This document shows positions 12,098-22,599 of a DNA stretch of 64,000 bases, piece by piece. This stretch comes from Pollenia angustigena (taxonomy: Eukaryota > Arthropoda > Insecta > Diptera > Polleniidae). The translations under genes and the position numbers were made by a program. The first letter of the stretch is position 1, and each line of letters starts with the position of its first letter. Where the stretch lies: NCBI GenBank assembly GCA_930367215.1, contig OV884058.1, positions 203,626,208 through 203,690,207 on the forward strand, read 5' to 3'. The notes beneath the pieces were generated by a model, which made no database searches, was not told where the DNA came from, and saw only the letters and a program-made list of their open reading frames with translations.

Positions 12098-12364
12098 ATA
12101 CATATGTGACAGCAGACAAATTTCAGTGTTGCCACTTGCACTTGATTTACATCCTAACAGCAGTCACGAATTAAAAAAAGGATTAGTTACCAATATTTAA
12201 AAGAAATCTTACCTGAGTGCAAGAATTTGAAAGGTATCACTCTTCTGGGCATGGTCAACAAGGTAATTGCAAACATTTTTAATATACAACTTATAAATGG
12301 TCGCGCCCATAGCATTCGCATCACAGAACATTCGCATTTCAGAACAAACAGTAAAAAAAAAGAG

Positions 12365-13300
12365 CTCAAACTTGCACTTGATCTCCGTTGAATTCGAAAG
12401 GGCGTTCTTTAACCTCCATCATTGTGCTATATGGAAAGCACTTCGCGCTGCAAAGGAGTTTAACAAAGAATCATATCTTTCATTGACGTCCTGTATAAAA
12501 TTGCAATCCGTATCGTATTCTACATGAGGATTTATAAATGTGAGCATTGAAGTTTGCCGAAGATGTCCACTATCATCTTTTCTTTTCAACACAGCTATTG
12601 GCAACATCATGGTGAAAGCGACACTTAAGGCAAGAGGCTTTATGTGGCGTATAAGCGGTCGTCTCAAAAATCTGGACTACGCGGATGATACATTTGAGGA
12701 CATGTAGGCAAAACTGAGTTAAATGGAAGCTGAATCAGCAGCATGTGGTCTTAAAAAGAGGATTCCAAAGTTTAAGCCAATGAGAATCAACGCCACAATT
12801 GGGAATACAACACTCAAACAACGACAATTTGGAAATGTCCAATTTTTCTTGATCCTTACAATCCTAATGGTATCAACCGGACGCTTTCTAGATGACGTTA
12901 AGAACTTATTAAGCCTTTGGTCAACGAAATCCAAATAAACTTGCAGTACATTTCGCACAAACCAAACTGAACATGTTCAAAAGATGTTGAAACTCAGCTC
13001 GCTGTTGCCTCAGGCCAATCCAATTTTTTTTTAACCGCTGCCTTTGATGAATTTAAGGATTTTCTGGCTAAATACATCAGTAACGTTATAAACTGGTATA
13101 AACTGGCATTGCAAGAACAGATGGATTGGTCATGCTTTGCGAAGGTCGCAATTCGAAATAACCAGAATTGCAATTGACGAAAACCTCAGGGTAGTCGCAG
13201 AGGGACGCCAAAGGTACTCTTGACATAGACAGCTAGACATAGGAGATGCAAGAATGCACAAATCATAAAACCATCTAAAGCCCATTGCAGCAAGTAAAAT
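12365..13300 (+). pseudogene. RTE-type LINE reverse transcriptase relic
   Basis: Plus-strand fragments in several frames read in RT order: FERAFFNLHHCAIWKALR (about 12392, RT motif A region, catalytic Asp lost), LDYADD (about 12672), ESAACGLKK and KPMRINAT (12735-12800), and the C-terminal GHALRRSQFEITRIAIDEN (about 13125-13190). These are characteristic of RTE/BovB-group LINEs. Many stops and frameshifts; clearly dead. An endonuclease relic of the same type is at 21190-21545. Confidence 0.7.
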
Positions 13301-13566
13301 AAAATAGAATGCAATGGTAGAGACCCTTTGATCCTTAGAAACAAAAGAAATAAATGCCTGCAAGAGTACCTACCTTAATTTCCACGCAGATAAATTCAAT
13401 CAGCTGATTTATGTCAACAAGTTGTCACTTGAAAACATGGCTCCCAAATTTCACATCTATTCCAAGAGGCATTGCCAACTGAAAATTATGTTTTTGTCGG
13501 TATTTTGAGAAAACCAAAACCATCAACGGACAGTATCTCAGTCTAATAAATTTTTGTCGATATTTA

Positions 13567-13673
13567 CCCCCTTATGCAAAAAAAAGTTAAAGTTCACTTT
13601 AGTTATCCAACACATGCTGGGCTAAATATGTTGGTTAACTAATGTGAACTTAAACTTTTTTTGCATAAGGGGG
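13567..13673. mobile_element. 107-bp hairpin MITE, 3-bp TSD (TTA)
   Basis: CCCCCTTATGCAAAAAAAAG at the left and CTTTTTTTGCATAAGGGGG at the right form one long hairpin with a loop around ATGCTGGGC; arms are about 48 bp. TTA lies on both sides (13564-13566, 13674-13676), the classic PIF/Harbinger target. Confidence 0.85.
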
Positions 13674-13676
13674 TTA

Positions 13677-14880
13677 GTGTTTTGCAGTTTGTCGATATAT
13701 TGAGAAAATCGCCATTAAAGGGTTAAAATGTCATTCGGAATTACCGATAATCATTTGTTTACTTTATTAAATTTTGTTTACAAATTTTCAAAGCTCACGC
13801 TTAAAGCATTTTTATTTGTTTTTTGAAAATAAATTTGTTTAATATATTTAAATATTTATTTCTAGCTTTACCTCCTTCTCTCACCCACTTTCTCTCTCTC
13901 TCTCCCTCTCTCTATCTTACCTTTAACTGGGAACATTTGGCGTTGACTATGGTCAGTATTTCAATAATTGTGTTTTATTTTTAGCCTTCTTAACAAACAA
14001 CGACCCTGCGCTGTCAAACTTTTGAAAAAACACATTTCTTAGAAAAAAAAACTTTTAATTCACAATAAAAAAAAAAACAAAAGAGTTTATTAATCTGCCT
14101 AAAGTGTGCCAATAGTAAATTGGACGAAATTAAAGCTATAAATGTTGAAAATATTTTAATAATTTCTGGGAATTTTTAGTTCTATGAACTTGTTAAGGTC
14201 TCTTTTTAAGAAATAATAAAACAAACAAAAACTTATAAGTAGAATTGGAAATTTGAACTTCTTAAACATGTGATTTGAAATTAATATTTATTTTTATATT
14301 TAAATTTGCCTTCATAACCTTTAAATGTTTTAATACTTTAATGGAATAAAAATAATATTTTTTTAAAACGTTTTAACTTAGATTTTTACGTATTTCAAAT
14401 AATTGTTATGCACTTCACGCAATTTTCTGGACATGTCGTCGATAAACAATTTGTCAAAAATATTTTGAATAAACGATCGGCTGTGAAAAAAAAACTGTAA
14501 TAATGAATCATCATAATAAAACATGGTTAAAAATAAAATTGAAAATAAAAAACTCTGTAGGAAACTTTGCGTTAATAGATGATTAAAAAAAATAACGAGT
14601 TTTAAATGATGAGAAATACTTTTTTTATCTGCTTTATATGTGACCTAAATTAAGTTTTGAATTTTTGATGCCCTAATTTCTTAAAAATTGTTTTATGCGA
14701 TAGTGGAGAATTTGATAGATATGGTAATTAAATTTTAAATATATTGACTCCACTATTAGAGCTGCAATATTTCCGATGATCGCTTTATTCGACATTTTCG
14801 ATAGTTTCTGATAAAACTATCGAAAAAACTGATAATTTGGAGAGTTGTAAGTTGCAATCTTTTTTTTATAAATGAAAGTA
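13677..14880. other. AT-rich spacer with a CT microsatellite
   Basis: A pyrimidine tract of CTCTCTCTC type lies at about 13878-13917. Otherwise only A/T runs; no gene or bounded repeat was seen. Confidence 0.5.
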
Positions 14881-14884
14881 TTTT

Positions 14885-15180
14885 TTATACCCTACACCAT
14901 AGATGGATATTTTAAATTTTGCCTTAACCAAAACGACCAAGAATTTAAAAAAAAACCATCCAAAATTACGCTGCCCCAACAGATTTCATAGAAATGTGGT
15001 TATCCAATTCAATATTCGGTTTAAATAGTAGTTTCCAACTTTTATAGAGTCGAATGTGCTTCAGAAATCATACATTTGCTGCGAATTTCTATCAATATGC
15101 GGTCTAAATAGTGGTTCCCAACTTTTATAGAGTCGAATGAGCTTCAGAAATCCTACATTTACCGCGAACTTCTATCCTTA
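14885..15180. repeat. 'ATACCCTACACCAT' repeat with an 83-bp tandem duplication
   Basis: Begins ATACCCTACACCATAG, the terminal motif shared with repeats at 42931 and 59691. AACTTTTATAGAGTCGAATG occurs at 15037 and again at 15120, an 83-bp period covering two diverged units. No coding signal. Confidence 0.55.
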
Positions 15181-15396
15181 AATATTTGATGCTTTTGGTT
15201 CCCCCTATACAGATTGAAATCAGTTAATCTACAATATTTAAGATGCCTGCCAATTTTAAGCCGCCTATAAGCTTAAGATGGTTGTTAGTGGCACTTTTTT
15301 TTTAGGATAGAATATTCAAAACACAAAAGTATTATCAGGTGTGTTCTAGCTTTCTACTCGAATTAAAAATGGAAATTTTTTGAATCCGCATAAGTC

Positions 15397-15669
15397 ATGA
15401 ATTGGTGTTCCCAAATCCTTATTTTTTTTTTGTGTATTGGAAGTTTTTATTCGAAAAAAATTTATCAGAAAAATGAAATGAATGAACAGAATGGGAGTTC
15501 GAACGGAATTGTACTCTGTGACATGGCTGTATTAGTCAATACCATAAAAAACAGCTTTTTATCAACTGTTCAAAAAAGTTATGTACCGTTACCTAAAACT
15601 CTAATTGCGCTATTTAACACTTTGAAAATTTTACAGGAAAAGCAAAAAACGATTAAAAATCTTAATTGA
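15397..15669 (+). CDS. Unrecognised 90-codon ORF, doubtful
   Basis: ATG-initiated ORF with a hydrophobic start (residues 5-18) and a Lys-rich end containing YVPLPKTLIALFNTLKILQE, which looks protein-like rather than random AT translation. It abuts the inverted-repeat complex starting at 15683, so it may be a fragment of an element protein. No domain is recognised, and no promoter or poly(A) signal stands out. Most likely not a functional gene. Confidence 0.15.
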   Translation: MNWCSQILIFFLCIGSFYSKKIYQKNEMNEQNGSSNGIVLCDMAVLVNTIKNSFLSTVQKSYVPLPKTLIALFNTLKILQEKQKTIKNLN

Positions 15670-15682
15670 TAAATTGTCTTAT

Positions 15683-16965
15683 AGTGTTTTCTTTTCTTAA
15701 AAATAATGATGCATTATAGTTGTGTAATATACTTTTTAGGTTACACGAACCCTTACAAAGTGATAAATTTTTCTAAATTACAATGGAACAAAATAATAGC
15801 TACGTTTTACACTCAACACTAATGTGTATTTAGCGTGTTAAATATTGAATGCAATGTTTGTACTAAAAGCGATATTCACCACGCTTGTAGCAATTTTCAA
15901 CATTAAATTTTCCTACAATTCCAATAAGCGTTAACAGCACTGATTTTCAATAATTAATGTCAGCTGTTGTTAAAAATTTTTCGACAAAAAAAATATAATT
16001 ATTAAATAAAAGTAAAACAAACGAAAAACAAAAAGTTTTTATATTCATCACAATATAACTAAAAATCACAACATAACGCAAATTGTACGAAAACACAAGA
16101 AAAGCCCTAATAAATCATACTTGCTTGCATAAAAAAGTACTTTACGCAGATGCAAAAAAGGGTATTATCTCACACTCATGGTGTTTTCTTTTCTGACAAT
16201 AATGTTCCATATATGCTACCATTCGTGCGAGTTTTTGTTCCATTCTAAAAATATATGCAAAAATGTGAGAAGTTGTCGTTTTCCTTTCTAAACATGTTTT
16301 GTTCCATTTCTTACCCGCAGTTTTAACTGAGTGTGAGATAATACCCTTTTTTGCATCTGCGTAAAGTACTTTTTTATGCAAGCAAGTATTTTTTTTTCTT
16401 GTGTTTGCGGACAATTTGCGTTATATTGTGCTTTTTAGTTACATTGTGATGGATATAAAAACTTTTTGTTTTTCGTTTGTTTTACTTTAATTAAATAATT
16501 ATATTTTTTTTGTCGCAAAATTTTTAACAACAGCTGACTTTAATTATTGAAAATCAGTGCTGTTAACGCTTATTGGAATTGTAAGAAAATGTGATGTTTA
16601 AAATTGCTACAAGCTTGGTGAATATCGCTTTTAGTACAAACTTTGCATTCAATATTTAACACGCTTAATACACGCTTAATAAACGTAGCTATTATTTTGT
16701 TCTATTGTAATTTAGAAAAATGTATCACTTTCTAAGGCTTCGTGTAACCTAATAAATATATTACACAACTATAATGCATCATTATTTTTAAGAAAAGAAA
16801 ACACCATCAGTTATAACTGCGGGTAAGAAATGGAATTTATTGTTGCCATTTATTGTTGCAACATGTTTAGAAAGGAAAACGGCAACTTCTCACATTTTTG
16901 CATATATTTTTAGAATAGAACAAAAACGAGCACGAATGGTAGCATATATGGAACACCATTAAACG
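15683..16965. mobile_element. Nested inverted-repeat (foldback) complex, 1.28 kb
   Basis: Three layers are visible. Outer arms 15683-16120 and 16388-16805 are inverted copies (GCATTATAGTTGTGTAATAT versus its complement). Inner arms 16121-16180 and 16327-16388 continue the same hairpin (GCATAAAAAAGTACTTTACG versus complement). The central loop 16181-16325 has its own inverted copy outside the right arm at 16805-16965 (CATATATGCTACCATTCGTG versus complement). Arrangement is A-B-C-B'-A'-C'. The 90-codon minus ORF (16142-16414) is a by-product of the hairpin. Confidence 0.75.
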
Positions 16966-17799
16966 GTTTATAATTTATTTTTCTTGTAAGGCCTAAAAGT
17001 TTTTTTTGACAATGTTGCATTTTATGCAAACTGTTAGCTTATTTTGTTAAACTGCTTATTTTAGTCGAAAGATTATAAAATTTATTGCGGACGTTTGTAT
17101 TGGTGCAATACATAAGAATCAATGAAAAAGTCAACTTTTAATTTTCGGTTAGTCATTGCCTTTTGCATTTTAGGTAACGATAAATTGAATAAAGAAGATT
17201 TCAAACTAAGAACCAAAATTTTGTTTTTTTAATGTTATCACATATTGGAATAAAAGTCAATTCGTTTTACGTTCAAAAACCCCTTACTTCTCTAATTGAC
17301 TACGAATATAAACATGTGGATGTGAAATGCAGAACACCAAAAATGTTGAAGTAATCCACTTTCGAGTGGCTTCGGATTCTAGAACACACCCGTATATTAC
17401 GGAAGTTTTTAAAGTGGAAAATAATTGAAGCACAGCCGCGAATAACACGTTGTAAAAGCCACTTTTTGCAACAACTGTTTTTTTTTGCAGATAACCGTTA
17501 ACATTACTCTCTTACACTGTTTAAACATCAATCACCCAAAATTATACACCTTAACCACTTCAAAATGGCATACAAAGAGTCAACCAGCGGAAGAAGGTTG
17601 TAAGTTACTAACAAAATGATACAATCGAAATTGTTTTGCAAAGTGGAATAACGTTTTAAAAGCCTTTTGCATAAAAGTTTTTATTACGATTATTTTTAAT
17701 AATCTAAAAAACAAAAATTAAAAATAAATAATCCTGCCTGTTAAAAACGTTTTTTTGATCTACTGAAAAATAATTATTTTGTAACTTAAAACGTTATTC
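16966..17799. other. AT-rich spacer, no supported feature
   Basis: No ORF above 60 codons, no recognisable domain and no bounded repeat. Splice-like and TATA-like words are frequent by composition alone. Confidence 0.5.
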
Positions 17800-17996
17800 G
17801 TTAAAATGGTGTAAAAAATGTATAGTAATTCATAAAATGAGAACGGCTGAGCCGATTTCTGAAATTTTTTTCGTCAGTTGTTCGTATTTTCAAAGAGAAG
17901 GTTTTAACGGAAGAAACTTTTTTTGTATAAGTTTTTGTATAAAATTTTCTGAAGGCTTAAAATTGGGGCGAGGCGAAGTTCGCCGGGTCCACTAGT
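17800..17996 (-). repeat. 'GACCCGGCGAACTTCGCC' repeat end, minus orientation
   Basis: Ends on the plus strand GAAGTTCGCCGGGTCCACTA, the reverse complement of the arthropod repeat head seen at 3748. Upstream is the usual GAGAACGGCTGAGCCGATTT module of this family. Non-coding. Confidence 0.55.
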
Positions 17997-18233
17997 TCTA
18001 TATATATTTCCTTTTATTTATATAAATGAATTGATATTTTACATATCGCTAAATTATATAAAAGCTCATTTTGAACATAGGGCGTCTATCGTGTTGAATT
18101 CATTGTAGACGTTTTAGTAATAAGAGTTTTTTTCGGGAGAGAGATATTTACCCGCAGCCCAAATTGCTTAAAGGCGAAGGACCTGGAATTGGCATTGGTT
18201 ATTGAATGGCGCCAATATTTTGCCACCAGGATT

Positions 18234-20387
18234 GGAGAGTCTACGGCTAGGTTAGGTTAGGTTAGAGTGGCCGGTCACAAAGACCCCGCATAGACCAAAT
18301 AGGTCCCTAGCGTTACCACAATTGTCCGATAACCCACAGAAGAAAGTAAAAAGGTCAGTCAGATGTGATGGTATCCAAGGTACCCCACACTCTCTTGACG
18401 AATGCAAGGAGTCTCATTAACCCAATTCCAGAGACTTCCCCGAGATCTTGGAGATAATGATCTCCCAGACAGTTCGCCCTGGAGCGCACGAGTGCCGGAC
18501 AGTAGCATAGCAAGTGCTCTACCGTCTCCTTTTCTCCTGGTACCCCACAAAATCTACAATTGTCACTATTCAACCGGCCCGCCCTATAGGCGTATACCGC
18601 AGTCCAACAATGACCCGTTATAAAACCTATCAGAAGTCTACAGTCCCTTCTCGATAGCGACAGAAGCATTTTCGACGACTCCGGATCATAGGATCCCCAC
18701 ATAACCTTGGAAACCCTGCACGTTCTTTTGTTTTCCCAAAACGCCTCTGATCTCCTCCGTATAGCAGAGTCCGTATCTCTCCTTATATTCTTAATTGGAG
18801 CCGGGATGACCACCATCCTATCGTGTGGTAAACGGGCCCCCCGTTTCGCCAATTCGTCCACCTCCTCGTTGCCCTCTATGCCCTGGTGACCGCGAACCCA
18901 GTAGATATGCACTCTCCTATTGACACAGAGTCTATCTATCGAGTCCCTACACTCCTGGACGACAGATGAGTATGAGTATTCCGCGGTTATAGCCTTGATC
19001 GCCGCCTGGCTATCAATGAAAAAGTATACCTGCGAGTTCTCGGTGCTGGGAACACGTGCCAAATCAGCAGCCATTTTGGCTGCAAAAACCTCCGCCTGGA
19101 AAACGCTGCAGTAATCGGGAAGCTTATACGATTCCCGAATACCCAGTTCTCGGCAGTAGACTGCAGCTCCAACTCCGTCCTCCATTTTGGAACCATCAGT
19201 GTAGAATCTGAAGGTCCCTTGGCCTGATCGGAGTCCTACCAACCAGCCGTCCTCCTCTATGGTAACTCGCGGTTTCCTTCCAAGTGTCAGTCTCGGAATG
19301 GTGTAGTCACTGCTACAATCTATTCCCCTTATAATACTACCGTGACCATAGAGTCCATACACAAATTGTCCCGTCGCCCTTAAGCGGATCGCAGACCTCC
19401 TTGCAGTTCCTTCTGCCACTAGATGAATCGGCTGCAAGTCCAGGATCACATCCATTGCCGCAGTCGGTGTACTACGCAGAGCACCGGTGATACTAAGTTC
19501 GGCGAGTCTCTGTACGCCCGTTAGCATATTCCGGTACGATATCTTATCCAAGGCCGTCCACCACACAAGTATCCCGTAGAGTAGGATTGGTCTCGCCACC
19601 GCTGTGTAGACCCAATGTGTAAGAGCAGGGGTTAGACCCCACGTTTTGCCTAGCATTCCCTTACATGCGTAGAGCGCAATCGTTGCCTTTTTCACCCTCT
19701 CCTCCACATTCAGTCTCCACGACAGTTTGCTATCCAGTATTACTCCCAGATACTTAGTGTGGTGTTTAAGTTCTAGGTTAGTACCCCCTAGTTTAGGTCT
19801 CCTCCATGGACCAACTTTATACCTTTTCGTAAAAAGTACTAGGTCCGTCTTCTCGGGATTAACTCCCAGTCCTACTCCGGCTGCCCACTGGTTGATTATC
19901 GCCAATGTAGCCTCCATTACAGAACTAATAGTATTCAGATCCTTGCCAGTAACTATCACCGCCACGTCATCTGCGTATGCGGTCATCTTTGCTGCCCCGT
20001 CCTGAAGTCTATTGAGAAGTTCGTTGACGACAAGCGTCCATAGCATCGGCGAGAGTACCCCTCCCTGGGGGGTTCCCCGGTGTGCCCTCTTTGTTATCCT
20101 GGAGTTGCCCCACGCCGCGGATATAGTTCTACACCGTAGCAGGTTACCAATCCAGTTTTTAGCATGCGGATGTGCCCCAGTGCGAGATAAGCTGGCCAAA
20201 ATTGCCTCTGTGGACACATTATTGAATGCTCCCGCGATATCCAGGAACACACCCATAGCGAAGTCCTTATAGCTCAGGGTCTTCTCAATCAGCGATCATA
20301 CGTGATAATTCCGCTATCACCATCTGCCACAACAGAATTTTCATCAGTTGGAATGGGATCATCAGAGCAGCCCGGAGAGTCTACGGC
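18234..20387 (-). mobile_element. 5'-truncated LINE with RNase H and 14-bp target duplication
   Basis: GGAGAGTCTACGGC is present at 18234-18247 and again at 20374-20387, a perfect 14-bp target site duplication. Between them (18248-20373) is a minus-strand LINE whose 3' end is a short CTAAC-type tail (plus strand TAGGTTAGGTTAGGTTAG). The 5' end is truncated within the reverse transcriptase; the first ~80 bp (20296-20373) do not read in the RT frame and may be rearranged. TPRT-type insertion is inferred from the 3' tail plus long TSD. Confidence 0.8.
18355..20295 (-). CDS. LINE reverse transcriptase-RNase H, open but 5'-truncated
   Basis: One uninterrupted frame of more than 640 codons (first in-frame Met at 20256). 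It holds RT motif A (VFLDIAGAFNNV), GTPQGGVLSP (motif B region), TAYADDVAVI (catalytic YADD) and the thumb (YLGVILDSKLSW). It is followed by an RNase H domain with FYTDGSK, AEVFAAKMA, FFIDSQAAI and the GHQGIEGNEEVD segment, giving the D-E-D-D metal site. The tail contains CRFCG...H...C, a putative zinc finger. The layout fits I/LOA-type LINEs that carry RNase H. No stop or frameshift in the retained part suggests a fairly young insertion, but it lacks endonuclease and RT N-terminus and cannot be autonomous. Confidence 0.85.
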   Translation of the reverse strand, partial: SLIEKTLSYKDFAMGVFLDIAGAFNNVSTEAILASLSRTGAHPHAKNWIGNLLRCRTISAAWGNSRITKRAHRGTPQGGVLSPMLWTLVVNELLNRLQDGAAKMTAYADDVAVIVTGKDLNTISSVMEATLAIINQWAAGVGLGVNPEKTDLVLFTKRYKVGPWRRPKLGGTNLELKHHTKYLGVILDSKLSWRLNVEERVKKATIALYACKGMLGKTWGLTPALTHWVYTAVARPILLYGILVWWTALDKISYRNMLTGVQRLAELSITGALRSTPTAAMDVILDLQPIHLVAEGTARRSAIRLRATGQFVYGLYGHGSIIRGIDCSSDYTIPRLTLGRKPRVTIEEDGWLVGLRSGQGTFRFYTDGSKMEDGVGAAVYCRELGIRESYKLPDYCSVFQAEVFAAKMAADLARVPSTENSQVYFFIDSQAAIKAITAEYSYSSVVQECRDSIDRLCVNRRVHIYWVRGHQGIEGNEEVDELAKRGARLPHDRMVVIPAPIKNIRRDTDSAIRRRSEAFWENKRTCRVSKVMWGSYDPESSKMLLSLSRRDCRLLIGFITGHCWTAVYAYRAGRLNSDNCRFCGVPGEKETVEHLLCYCPALVRSRANCLGDHYLQDLGEVSGIGLMRLLAFVKRVWGTLDTITSD

Positions 20388-20640
20388 ACTCAAAACTAAA
20401 AGGTACACGTTGCCAGGCGTGACCATCTGAGACCCTCTTCTCCAATCCGCTGAGTTGTCCGCCACTGCTTATTAAATTCGCAGTTACCCTCCCTACTATA
20501 TGGTAGGGTTCTCCGCTATCCGCAACCTGCGGAGGCGTCCCTTAGCACCTCAGCCATGCTTCCCGAAAAGGTTCTTTTATATTTATATCTGCGTGGGAAG
20601 AAATCCCGCCGAAGAAGAAATATAAAAAAAGCCCCGGGGG
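20388..20640 (-). other. Older sequence disrupted by the LINE
   Basis: On the minus strand this stretch reads openly into the 14-bp duplication. After removal of the LINE the same frame continues through 18233 down to a stop near 18090, an open stretch of about 75 codons (includes VTPGNVYLLVLSAVDSP, then ILVAKYWRH). I do not recognise the product; an older retroelement is likelier than a host exon. Confidence 0.3.
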
Positions 20641-20734
20641 GAAGATATATTACTTTTAACAAAATAATAATTAAAGTTGTTATAATACTCAATTTAAATT
20701 GTTAAACGAAATTTAAATTAACTCAATTTTTGTA

Positions 20735-20840
20735 AACATAATTGGTTTGAAGATTAATATTTGACCATTGACTGCCAGCCGTCGTCAATGGTGGTGATCT
20801 CAAAAGATCTGAAGAGATAGTGTGGTTACGACAACTGATA
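20735..20840 (+). repeat. SINE-like fragment related to 45480-45660
   Basis: TTTGACCATTGACTGCCAGC...GTCGTCAATGG here parallels TTTGACTATTGACGTCAGCAGTCGTCGATGG in the 560-bp units at 45.5 and 46.0 kb. About 100 bp can be lined up by eye. The RNA polymerase III B-box part is not kept here. Confidence 0.5.
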
Positions 20841-20876
20841 GGATTAGCTGCAAAGTTTGCTTAAAAGACTTCTGTG

Positions 20877-20894
20877 CCCCCCCCCCCCCCCCCC
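20877..20894. repeat. Poly-C run, 18 bases
   Basis: Eighteen consecutive C in an otherwise AT-rich region. It could be a real homopolymer or a sequencing/assembly length error. Confidence 0.9.
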
Positions 20895-21189
20895 ATAGCA
20901 AATAAAAAATTTTACGACAAAACTGTGGGAAAATAAAGTGTGTTCTATGAAATTTACAGGTGTACTTCCAATGTTTTATGGACTTTCGAGCCAATTGTGC
21001 TCCTATCAATAGTTTAATATGAGTAGAAAGTTTAATGCCAGATTTTTTAAAGATTGGTTCATAGTTTATCGAAAATCGCACATAAAGTTTACTTTCGAAA
21101 AGAAAAAAGACCTGTTCTTGGTGGACAAGTCAAAAGAGGCTTAAGATGAAATGGTTAATTGGAAGCCATATGGAGACGCGATAATAACA

Positions 21190-21545
21190 GCTAGATTTCA
21201 TACAATTGCCAGTTACCTTACTTGCGTGCAGCGCCATGCACCAACTGAAACAGCCGAAGCGTCACAATAATAAAATTTCTACAGCCATGCAAATAGTGTT
21301 TTATCCGCAATTCCCCGGGATGACATTGTTGTAACGATAAGGGATTTTAATGAGTAGCTAGGTTCCGACAACACAGGATGCGAACAATAAATAATGGGAA
21401 AACACGCAATCGGAAGGATGCGGTAAACAAATGATTGTGATTATTAACCACAATATGTTCGGAGGCCACCAAAATATGGTTCTGGCTTCTTAATGGAGAA
21501 CTAATTTCAACATAATACATTTGGCGGTGACAATAATGTGGTTAA
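21190..21545 (+). pseudogene. RTE-type LINE endonuclease relic
   Basis: Plus-strand frames read APTETAEAS, SVLSAIPRDDIVVTIRDFNE, LGSDNTGCE and IMGKHAIGRM, the APE-type endonuclease block of RTE-group LINEs (the DFN and GSDNTG segments are conserved there). Stops and an insertion/deletion break the frame. Same lineage type as the RT relic at 12365-13300, but too far apart to be called one element. Confidence 0.65.
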
Positions 21546-22599
21546 TGTAACCATAATATGTTTAAAAACTTTTCATTAAAAATAGTTTTGTTAGAGGTGA
21601 CCATATTGAAAAACATGATTTCTCTGCATGTATCAAAAACGGTTTTTTTTCTATCCAAGAATAAAAACCCATCTTTATTCTGACTAAAATTTAAAATTGT
21701 TCATTTAACTTACAACTTTTTAACTCAAATCAAGCCAAAAACGTCCTCCAATAGTTCGTAGAATTGAACCGAATTATGCCAAAACAAACACGCATAGACC
21801 CGCCAAAAAAAAAAAAAAACTTTATAAAAACCAAAACTACTGTGTGACGTCACACCAACAAAATCCAACTGAATTTGTAGACAGGGGACTCATGCTTAAA
21901 CACAACTTTGTAGTTTTGCAGAGATTTTAATATTGTTTGCATTTTAAACCAAAGCCTAAATTGCACCAGAGAAAATAATACTGAGACACTGATGAGATTG
22001 GCTTTTTGAATTTTTTGTTTTTTTTCTATAAAAACTAGCAAATCTTGGCGATACAGCACAGTCAACGTACAGACAACAAACGAAGTGGATCAAAAGTGGT
22101 GTGAATAAGAAACTTAAGGATATTTTTTTTATTTATTACATAAGGATTACAAAAACAAAAGCTAAAAAGTGAGTTTGTAAATAAATAATGAAACATGAAA
22201 AAAAATCAAGTGAAGTTAAAAAAAGTTTTGTGTTATTATGAAACTTGATCAAACCCCAAAAAAATTTAAATGAATAAAAAAAAATTTAAAAGACCTTGAT
22301 GATTATGAAATTCGTATTGAAACAGTAGAAAAAAAGTAAAAGAAATGACACAAAAAAAATTATACTAAACAGTGGAGTTATAAAAAAAGAGATAAAAAAT
22401 AAATTTGTTAATTGAAATAAAACTTAAAGTAAAAAAAAATTAAAAGTTAAAAGAAGTTTATAATTGACTTCAATTTTATAATTGCAAAAATCTTTTAAAA
22501 AAACTATAAAATTCAGCCAAAACAAAATGTATAAAAAAAAAAAAATGTGCCCTGTTTTTGCCAATCCGCCAAGGGGCCTCTCTAAAGATGATTTTGGCA

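Noticed and set aside
18248..18270. Telomere-like TAGGT repeats
   Set aside because: Three to four short units at the 3' end of a LINE with a target duplication; this is the element's tail, and flies lack simple telomeric repeats.
18359..20272. Plus-strand and alternative-frame ORFs over the LINE
   Set aside because: Shadows of the minus-strand RT-RNase H frame, which carries all the motifs.
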